From contig WTIB01000289.1 of assembly GCA_011522905.1 (NCBI GenBank), positions 1-9,233 on the forward strand: a stretch of 9,233 nucleotides of DNA, written 5' to 3'. Positions 1 to 5,885 of this stretch are shown piece after piece. The notes under the pieces were generated by a model that saw only the letters and a list, made by a program, of their open reading frames with translations, ran no database searches and was not told the origin of the DNA. The position numbers and the translations under genes were made by a program. Each line of letters starts with the position of its first letter. Positions within the stretch are counted from its first letter, which is position 1. Source of the DNA: Crocinitomicaceae bacterium (GTDB lineage Bacteria; Bacteroidota; Bacteroidia; Flavobacteriales_D; Crocinitomicaceae).

Positions 1-1
1 G

Positions 2-553
2 CCAAATGATGTTTTAAATCGTGGTTTGGCCAATCTTGAAGTTTTAATTATTCCAGAGGGTATATTGACAGCTGAAATTTCTGAGGCAATTAGCCTTTGG
101 GTTGATAATGGAGGTCGACTTATTCTTTTTGGATCGTCAGCTGATAATTTCATGGACGATTTTTCCATTGAGATGAATGAAATTGAAGAGAAAGAGCTAA
201 GTGAACGAGAGGAGTTAAGTTATATGATTACAGGTGCCATATACAATTGTGAGATTGAGAATAAAAATCCCTTGTCTTTTGGTTATGATTCTTACTATAC
301 GCTACGGCAAAGTGCATCTCATTACCAATTGAAATCTGGTCATGGTGTTTTTGAGCTTGCCAAAGATGCTCAACCGATATCAGGCTTTGTTGGGTCTAGA
401 ATAAAAGATAAACAAGGGGGAGCCTTAATTGCAGGTCAGGAACGATTTGGAAATGGCACAGTCACTTATTTTATGGATAATCCATTATTTAGAGGCTTTT
501 GGCACAGCGGATTATTGATGGTAGCAAATGCTATTTATTTGTCGAATGATTGA
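2..553 (+). CDS. M14-family zinc carboxypeptidase, C-terminal fragment (left part outside window)
   Basis: The frame is open to the left edge, so this is the C-terminal end (183 residues) of a longer protein; the TTG at 26 is an internal Leu codon, not a start. The visible part matches, from memory, the C-terminal amidotransferase-like region that follows the peptidase domain in large Bacteroidota M14 carboxypeptidases. Landmarks are an opening beta strand (EVLIIPEG), a WVDNGGRLILFG strand-loop, a TGAIYN...NPLSFGYDSYYTLR block, and the closing GNGTVTYFMDNPLFRGFWHSG block. In that family the protein is normally exported and trims C-terminal residues from peptides using a Zn site (HxxE...H). 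That site would lie upstream of this window, so activity cannot be judged here. The stop lies two bases from the stop of the convergent ftsK gene. The family call rests on the tail only. Confidence 0.8.
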   Translation, partial: PNDVLNRGLANLEVLIIPEGILTAEISEAISLWVDNGGRLILFGSSADNFMDDFSIEMNEIEEKELSEREELSYMITGAIYNCEIENKNPLSFGYDSYYTLRQSASHYQLKSGHGVFELAKDAQPISGFVGSRIKDKQGGALIAGQERFGNGTVTYFMDNPLFRGFWHSGLLMVANAIYLSND

Positions 554-593
554 CCTTAGATAAGACCTTTTGATCTTAAAAATTCATCTAAGG
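554..593. terminator. Inverted repeat at the convergent 3' ends of the carboxypeptidase gene and ftsK
   Basis: CCTTAGAT at 554-561 is the exact reverse complement of ATCTAAGG at 586-593. Inside the loop, TAAGA at 561-565 can pair with TCTTA at 574-578. The structure starts directly after the + strand stop (551-553) and covers the last codons and stop (556-558) of ftsK. A role as a bidirectional transcription end or mRNA 3' stabiliser is inferred from position. Neither side has a proper U-tract, so it is not a classical intrinsic terminator. Confidence 0.4.
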
Positions 594-3042
594 ATTCCAC
601 GTCTGGAAAAAGCACATCTCTGGCTTTACTGCCCTGAAAAGGACCTATAATATTCATTGACTCTAGTTGATCCACAATTCGTCCTGCCCTGTTGTATCCC
701 AACTTTAGTTTTCGTTGCAGCAAGCTTGCAGAACCTTGTTGATTTATGACGACCATTCTTGCGGCGTCAACGAACATTGCATCCATTTCATCCATATCCA
801 TTTCGCCTTTTCCTTCGCTTCCTTCTGGAACGTATTCAGGCAATATTAAGGCATCTGGATAAGCTCGTTGATCACCAATGAATGAACATATCTCTTCAAC
901 TTCTGGAGTATCTACAAATCCACACTGAAGTCGAATCATTTCAGACCCTGTAGAAATGAGCATATCACCACGACCAATAAGCTGGTCTGCTCCTGATCCG
1001 TCTAAAATGGTTCTAGAGTCAATTTTTGAGAGTACTCTAAAAGCAATTCTTGCGGGGAAGTTGGCTTTAATCATACCTGTGATTACATTGACTGATGGTC
1101 TTTGAGTAGCTACAATTAAATGTATTCCAATCGCTCTTGCAAGCTGAGCAATTCGAGCAATAGGATGCTCGATTTCTTTTCCTGCAGTCATTATTAAATC
1201 TGCAAATTCGTCAATAAGAACAACGATGTATGGAAGGTATCTATGTCCCTTTTCGGGATTAAGCTTTCGTTTTACAAATTTCTCATTGTATTCTTTAATT
1301 GTTCGGACTTGAGCTTCCTTAAGTAGTTCATATCTTTCGTCCATTTCAATACAAAGAGAATTGAGGGTATTTACGACTTTTGAGGTGTCAGTAATGATGG
1401 CATCCTCTTCTCCTGGTAATTTTGCAAGAAAGTGTCTTTCAATTTTATTATACAGAGTAAGTTCCACTTTTTTCGGGTCTACCAGAACAAATTTTACCTG
1501 AGATGGATGCTTTTTATATAAAATGGATACAAGAATCGCGTTTAACCCAACTGATTTACCTTGTCCAGTAGCTCCTGCGACTAGTAGGTGAGGCATTTTC
1601 GTTAGATCAAAAACATAGGTCTCATTCGTTATGGTTTTACCCATCACAATGGAAAGCTGACCATCGTGATTTTGAAATTTTTCTGATGCAATCAGAGAGC
1701 GCATGCTCACCATATCTGGACTAGAATTAGGTACTTCGATACCTATTGTTCCTTTACCTGGAATGGGAGCAATGATTCTGATTCCAAGAGCGCTCAGACT
1801 CAAGGCGATATCATCTTCTAGATTTTTAATTTTTGAAATTCGAACTCCCGGTGCGGGTACGATTTCATATAGTGTAACCGTGGGACCAACAGTTGCTTTT
1901 ATTTTCGCAATATCAATTTTGTAATTTGAAAGCGTTTCTATAATTCGGTCTTTATTGCTTTCTAATTCTTCTTTATTGACAGAAACACCTCCAGATCCAT
2001 ATTCTTTAAGCAGGTCTACAGAAGGTAAAAGGTATCCTTCCAAATCTGCTTTAGGATCAAACTCTCCATGTTCTTCAACCAATTGTTCAGCGAGGTTTTT
2101 TTCACCGATTTCTTCGGCATCGACTGTTTCTTCTTCATCGGGTATTTCTATTTCAAATTCTTCGTTTTCATCTTTACCCTTTAATTCCTCTGTCTCATCA
2201 ATTATTTCTGCGGTAGTATTTTCGTTATTTTCATCTGTGATTTCTTCACCTTCACCGAAATTCACCGTTTCGGAAATCACGTCTTCTTGAATTTCTTCCT
2301 CTTTTATGGGGTTAATGATGTGCATATTGTCATCATTCGTAACCATGGAATCCTCTTCGTTTTCGGTCTTTTCTTTTTTCGGAAATAAATAGTTGAACAA
2401 AGCTTTATAATCAGGATTAAACAACAATGTTGTAATGATATACAAAACAACCATTGTCAAGGTTATTGTGCCAATGCTACCCAATATTTGTGTAAGCCAC
2501 TGATTAATATGGAAGCCAAAGCTACCAGCAACAAAATTTGTATTTTCAGAGAAATAGGCTAAAAATACTGAGCCCCATAACATATATAGTATTGTTATGG
2601 TAAAGGTTTTCCCCATAGGTAATAAATCCTTCTTATAGAGTGTTTTAACCCCTAAAAGAAAAAGCATGAAGCACAATCCAAATGATGTGATTCCGAACAA
2701 ATCATACATCATGAAATGAGACATCCAGGCACCAAATTTGCCGAGCCAATTGTGAATTTGAATCTGATCTCCGCTAAATATGAAGTCAAAAAAGGAAACA
2801 TTGATCAGCTTGTCCTGATCTAATTGCCATGTAAAGAGATATGATACCGAGGCGATGGTCAAAAAGAACGAAAACAAGATCAAAAAAGAGCCAACAACAG
2901 TTGCAATTTTATTGAAATCAATTTTACTTAAAAAAGAATTTCCTTTTTTGCCTTTACCTTTTTTGGAAGATTTGTTTTTGCTCTTCTTTTTATCAGTGTT
3001 TTTTTTATCTCGATTTACCGGTATGAATTCGTTCTCTTCCAT
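556..3042 (-). CDS. ftsK: DNA translocase FtsK/SpoIIIE
   Basis: The protein has 828 residues and is a complete FtsK: a septum-anchored, ATP-driven DNA pump that clears chromosome termini from the division site and normally activates XerCD recombination at dif. A Lys-rich cytoplasmic N-terminus (about 11-40) is followed by roughly four membrane segments (about 46-70, 108-133, 146-164, 186-208). A strongly acidic, low-complexity linker (about 226-330) comes next, shorter than the Pro/Gln-rich linker of E. coli FtsK. The motor starts near 335: alpha domain, then the beta RecA-like domain with Walker A GATGQGKS (490-497), VDPKKVEL (521-528), Walker B VVLIDEFADL (607-616) and ATQRPS (645-650). The DNA-reading gamma winged-helix domain is at about 757-812 (SASLLQRKLKLGYNRAGRIV onward). 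The ATG start gives a natural N-terminus with no Shine-Dalgarno site. The upstream - strand gene is 113 bases away, so co-transcription is possible but not shown. Confidence 0.97.
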   Translation of the reverse strand: MEENEFIPVNRDKKNTDKKKSKNKSSKKGKGKKGNSFLSKIDFNKIATVVGSFLILFSFFLTIASVSYLFTWQLDQDKLINVSFFDFIFSGDQIQIHNWLGKFGAWMSHFMMYDLFGITSFGLCFMLFLLGVKTLYKKDLLPMGKTFTITILYMLWGSVFLAYFSENTNFVAGSFGFHINQWLTQILGSIGTITLTMVVLYIITTLLFNPDYKALFNYLFPKKEKTENEEDSMVTNDDNMHIINPIKEEEIQEDVISETVNFGEGEEITDENNENTTAEIIDETEELKGKDENEEFEIEIPDEEETVDAEEIGEKNLAEQLVEEHGEFDPKADLEGYLLPSVDLLKEYGSGGVSVNKEELESNKDRIIETLSNYKIDIAKIKATVGPTVTLYEIVPAPGVRISKIKNLEDDIALSLSALGIRIIAPIPGKGTIGIEVPNSSPDMVSMRSLIASEKFQNHDGQLSIVMGKTITNETYVFDLTKMPHLLVAGATGQGKSVGLNAILVSILYKKHPSQVKFVLVDPKKVELTLYNKIERHFLAKLPGEEDAIITDTSKVVNTLNSLCIEMDERYELLKEAQVRTIKEYNEKFVKRKLNPEKGHRYLPYIVVLIDEFADLIMTAGKEIEHPIARIAQLARAIGIHLIVATQRPSVNVITGMIKANFPARIAFRVLSKIDSRTILDGSGADQLIGRGDMLISTGSEMIRLQCGFVDTPEVEEICSFIGDQRAYPDALILPEYVPEGSEGKGEMDMDEMDAMFVDAARMVVINQQGSASLLQRKLKLGYNRAGRIVDQLESMNIIGPFQGSKARDVLFPDVESLDEFLRSKGLI

Positions 3043-3155
3043 TCAGTTTTGAATATCTTACGAATATAAGTTTAAGTATCCTTGAAAAAAGGAATGATGA
3101 ATACATCTTTAAACACTGTTATGTTAGTTATACAAGATGTGAATTAAGAGATTAA

Positions 3156-3827
3156 TTACTCTTCTGAGTTCATTATTTCCATAAATTCCTCCATACTGAC
3201 AATTTGATAATCTTCAGGAATCATAAACATGGAAAGGGGAGGAGCATATGAATTATAAGATTCGAGCTGGTATCTATACAAACCATCTTCTAGAATCAAA
3301 TAGTAAATGGTTGGAAGTCCAGGTAATTCTTCAAATGTGTTTGCATATTTAGGTGCAATTTTTTTTGAATATAGGCAAGTGAGCTCATTTTTAATTTTTG
3401 GATGTCGAAGGATGATTTTCTTGCTTTTCAAACCTCCAATATTTTTTTTAAACCCACATTTTTTCTCAAAGGAGTAAAGGCTGTCGTTCATTATACTTTC
3501 GTCTTGTTTCATTCTAATGGCGTAGCCCTTTTTATTGATGTTTAGCAATAAAATCGACTTATTCTTTGTGAGATGTTTTAAACATTCTTGGAATCCATTT
3601 TGAGCACTGAAATTGACAATTTTAAGTAAAGAATCTTTGGCATAGATAATGACCTTGGTTTCCTCATTCTCATTATTCGTAGGTTGTAATGGGTTTGAGC
3701 CAGAATCAACTTTGGTCACTTTGTAAATGAGCTCCCCTGAAAAAGGTTTTTCACTTTGTCCAAAAACCAAATGCATTGGATTAAAGAAAAAGAGAATAAA
3801 ACAAGATAAGTGCCATCTATGGATCAT
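3156..3827 (-). CDS. Secreted protein of uncertain family, GLPGLI/DUF4412-like
   Basis: This 223-residue protein has an N-terminal signal peptide: basic start, hydrophobic core at about 8-21, likely cleavage after VFG or near GQS (22-25). The mature part is beta-rich and opens with FSGELIYKVTKVD, a pattern seen in Bacteroidota periplasmic GLPGLI and DUF4412 proteins, which often begin with a G.(I/V).Y strand. Near the end, FEELPGLPTIYYLILEDG (165-182) recalls the conserved GLPGLI strand, but it is not an exact match and the assignment is tentative. Cysteines at 82, 124 and 151 could form disulfides after export. No catalytic motif is visible and no function can be given. It lies upstream of ftsK on the same strand and diverges from the guanidino-hydrolase operon. 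The ATG start is chosen because it places the signal peptide at the extreme N-terminus. Confidence 0.7.
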   Translation of the reverse strand: MIHRWHLSCFILFFFNPMHLVFGQSEKPFSGELIYKVTKVDSGSNPLQPTNNENEETKVIIYAKDSLLKIVNFSAQNGFQECLKHLTKNKSILLLNINKKGYAIRMKQDESIMNDSLYSFEKKCGFKKNIGGLKSKKIILRHPKIKNELTCLYSKKIAPKYANTFEELPGLPTIYYLILEDGLYRYQLESYNSYAPPLSMFMIPEDYQIVSMEEFMEIMNSEE

Positions 3828-3893
3828 AAGGTGAATTTAATCATGAAAAATAAATAATGGAACGTTTCTGACATTTTTATGACTTCAATAACA

Positions 3894-3906
3894 ATGTCTT
3901 TGACAT
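3894..3906. repeat. Short inverted repeat in the divergent intergenic region, possible operator
   Basis: ATGTC, TTT, GACAT forms a perfect 5-bp inverted repeat with a 3-base centre. A further GACAT lies at 3870-3874, 32 bases upstream in the same orientation as the second arm. The 148-base gap (3828-3975) between the secreted-protein gene and the arginine/citrulline operon must hold the promoters of both, so a regulator site is plausible. The repeat is short and could be chance. Confidence 0.25.
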
Positions 3907-3933
3907 GCGAAAACTGTATACCTCCTATTTTAA
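3899..3933 (+). promoter_or_regulatory. Tentative promoter of the guanidino-hydrolase operon
   Basis: TTTG at 3899-3902 could be a Bacteroidota -33 element. TATTTTAA at 3926-3933 partly fits the -7 consensus TAnnTTTG, at a spacing near the upper limit. It lies about 45 bases before the first plausible start codon. TAGTTTCG at 3944-3951 is a closer -7 match but has no -33 element at the right distance. The call rests on consensus matching only. Confidence 0.2.
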
Positions 3934-3975
3934 TGATTTTTAGTAGTTTCGTTTCCGTAAAAATTGATTTTAAAA

Positions 3976-4893
3976 ATGGCCATGAATCTCAATGTGAATG
4001 ATGAGGTTGGATTGCTAAAAACTGTGGTTTTGGGAATTGCAAATGACTTTGGAGGAACCCCTTTAGAGAGTGAATGCTATGACCCTAAGTCACTTGAAAG
4101 TGTTCAAACTGGGACATATCCAACAGAGCTGAACTTAATTTCAGAAATGGAAAAGTTTTGTAGCGTTCTTGAAAAATATGAGATTGAGGTAATCCGCCCT
4201 GAAAACATTGATGGTCTGAATCAAATTTACGCAAGAGATATTGCATTTGTAATAGAAAACAAACTACTCATTCCAAATATTATTGAAGATAGGTCAAAGG
4301 AATTAGAGGCTATTCAGTCGTTGATTGCCACTTTTAATCAAAATGATGTGGTTAAAATGCCAGATGGAGCTCGCGTTGAAGGTGGAGATGTGATATTGAA
4401 GGGAGATACCATTTTTATTGGGTATTCCAAGGATGAAGATTTCAATCTTTACAAAGTTGCCCGAACCAATATTGAAGGGGTTGAATTTATAAAGAAAACT
4501 TTTCCAAATAAAAAAGTACTCGCTTTTGAATTGAAGAAATCAGATACTGATCCAAGAAATAGTGCTTTGCATCTAGATTGTTGCTTTCAACCCATCGGAA
4601 AAAAGGGGGCGATCATATGTGAAAATGGATTTAAGAATAAAAAAGATTTTGAGTTATTGGCTAGAATGTTTGACGAGAAGGATCTTATTCGCATCGATGC
4701 CGATGATATGTATCATATGAATTCAAACATTTTTTCTATTTCGGAAAGGGTAATTGTGTCACAACCTGAATTTATAAAATTGAATAATCACTTAATGAAC
4801 AAAGGATATACAGTTGAGGAGGTGCCTTACAGTCAGGTATCTAAAATGGGAGGGCTATTTCGATGTTCAACAATGCCATTAATTAGAGAATGA
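3976..4893 (+). CDS. Arginine deiminase/DDAH-like guanidino-group hydrolase
   Basis: The product belongs to the pentein superfamily (amidinotransferase, arginine deiminase, dimethylarginine dimethylaminohydrolase). Counting from the ATG at 3976 (305 residues), the motifs are: YARD near 85-88 with the substrate-binding Asp, EGGD at 135-138, HLD at 199-201 with the catalytic His, and the C-terminal MGGLFRCSTMPL with the nucleophilic Cys at 297. These enzymes attack the guanidinium carbon of arginine-like substrates through a Cys thiouronium intermediate. The exact substrate cannot be read from sequence; arginine to citrulline is the most economical guess because the next gene is a citrulline hydrolase. 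Start choice: ATG 3976 follows an A/T-rich leader, while ATG 3982 (MNLNVNDE) is equally plausible and fits relatives I remember. The TTG at 3964 is unlikely. It overlaps the next gene by 4 bases (ATGA), indicating translational coupling. The call of superfamily is firm, the reaction is not. Confidence 0.88.
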   Translation: MAMNLNVNDEVGLLKTVVLGIANDFGGTPLESECYDPKSLESVQTGTYPTELNLISEMEKFCSVLEKYEIEVIRPENIDGLNQIYARDIAFVIENKLLIPNIIEDRSKELEAIQSLIATFNQNDVVKMPDGARVEGGDVILKGDTIFIGYSKDEDFNLYKVARTNIEGVEFIKKTFPNKKVLAFELKKSDTDPRNSALHLDCCFQPIGKKGAIICENGFKNKKDFELLARMFDEKDLIRIDADDMYHMNSNIFSISERVIVSQPEFIKLNNHLMNKGYTVEEVPYSQVSKMGGLFRCSTMPLIRE

Positions 4894-5822
4894 AACAGTC
4901 AAGCTCGCATCTTTTGATGATAGAACCGGTATCTTTTAGGTATAATGAGGTAACCGCAAAAAATAATTATTATCAGAAACACCTGAAAACTTTTTCTCCT
5001 GAAGAGGTTCAAATGAATGCCTTGAAAGAGTTTAATGCTTTTGTGAAAATATTGGAGCAAAATGGGGTTCATGTCCATGTGATTCAGGATACTATTGAAC
5101 CTGATACTCCAGATTCTATATTTCCAAATAATTGGGTTTCCTTTCATCAAGATGGAAGAGTTGCACTTTATCCCATGTGTGCAGAAAATAGAAGAACGGA
5201 GAGGCGTTTTGATATTTTAGATAAGTTGAGAGAAAAAGGATTCGAAATTTCATCCGTTGTGGATTTTTCGGGATATGAAGCAGAACAACTATTTTTAGAA
5301 GGAACGGGGAGTATGATTCTGGATCGTCAAAACAAAATTTGTTATGCAGCCTTATCGATTAGAACCGATGGTGGTATTGCACAAGAATTTTGTAAAGAAT
5401 TTGGATACGATTTGGTTTGCTTTACGGCTAATCAAACCCATAACGACGAAAGATTACCCATTTACCATACCAACGTAATGATGTGTATCGCAGATCGATA
5501 CGCCATTGTTTGTATGGATACTATAGATGACGAAGGTGAGCGTCAGTTGGTAGAATCATCCATCAAAAAATCAGGTAAAGAGCTTATTGAAATTTCGGAA
5601 GAACAAAAAGAAAGATTTGCTGGGAATATGCTTCAGGTTGAAGGGAATCAAACTTTCCTTGTGATGTCTTCTTCTGCATATCATAGTCTAACGGAAGATC
5701 AAATTCAACAGATTGAGTCATTTAATCCAATAATTCACAGTGATTTGAATACGATTGAAGCCTGTGGTGGAGGAAGTGCCCGTTGTATGATGGCAGAAGT
5801 ATTTCTTCCCAAACGGATCTAG
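4890..5822 (+). CDS. ctlX: Citrulline utilization hydrolase CtlX (citrulline ureidase type)
   Basis: This is a 310-residue pentein-fold enzyme of the CtlX family, related to amidinotransferases but clearly different from its upstream neighbour. CtlX-type proteins are linked to hydrolysis of citrulline to ornithine, CO2 and ammonia, best known as citrulline ureidase in Francisella. Visible motifs are PDSIFPNNW (74-82), LEGTGSMILD (136-145, with the acidic residue), YHTNVMM (192-198, catalytic His) and the terminal GGGSARCMMAE (293-303) with nucleophile Cys299. Length and motif order are complete, with no sign of decay. It starts on the ATG embedded in the TGA stop of the preceding gene, so translation probably depends on re-initiation by ribosomes finishing that gene. 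No membrane or signal segments are present, so it should act in the cytoplasm. Family assignment is confident; the citrulline substrate is taken from the family, not from the sequence itself. Confidence 0.9.
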   Translation: MKQSSSHLLMIEPVSFRYNEVTAKNNYYQKHLKTFSPEEVQMNALKEFNAFVKILEQNGVHVHVIQDTIEPDTPDSIFPNNWVSFHQDGRVALYPMCAENRRTERRFDILDKLREKGFEISSVVDFSGYEAEQLFLEGTGSMILDRQNKICYAALSIRTDGGIAQEFCKEFGYDLVCFTANQTHNDERLPIYHTNVMMCIADRYAIVCMDTIDDEGERQLVESSIKKSGKELIEISEEQKERFAGNMLQVEGNQTFLVMSSSAYHSLTEDQIQQIESFNPIIHSDLNTIEACGGGSARCMMAEVFLPKRI

Positions 5823-5831
5823 TTTAATATT

Positions 5832-5885
5832 AAAATCTAATTTAAACCATTTAACTTTGAGATGGTCTAAACTAAAAATCTAATT
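5832..5885. repeat. Direct repeats flanking an imperfect hairpin between ctlX and the CotH gene
   Basis: An 11-base direct repeat, AAAATCTAATT, occurs at 5832-5842 and again at 5875-5885, 43 bases apart. Between and partly overlapping them is a 10-bp stem with one A/C mismatch: TTTAAACCAT (5841-5850) against ATGGTCTAAA (5862-5871), with an 11-base loop. A 12-base A/T palindrome, TTTAATATTAAA, sits at 5823-5834 right after the ctlX stop. The stem has no U-tract, so a transcription terminator is possible but weak. Repeats of this kind could equally form a regulator site for the downstream gene, whose ATG follows directly. Confidence 0.35.

Noticed and set aside
1955..2290. Open + strand frame of 111 codons, Ser-rich, opposite ftsK
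   Set aside because: It is the antisense shadow of the acidic linker of ftsK: Glu/Asp codons read in reverse give Ser/Phe-rich peptide. It has no recognisable domain.
3964..3975. Upstream TTG start for the DDAH/ADI-like gene
   Set aside because: It adds only MILK before an ATG; relatives I remember begin at or near MNLNVNDE, and no ribosome binding site favours the TTG.
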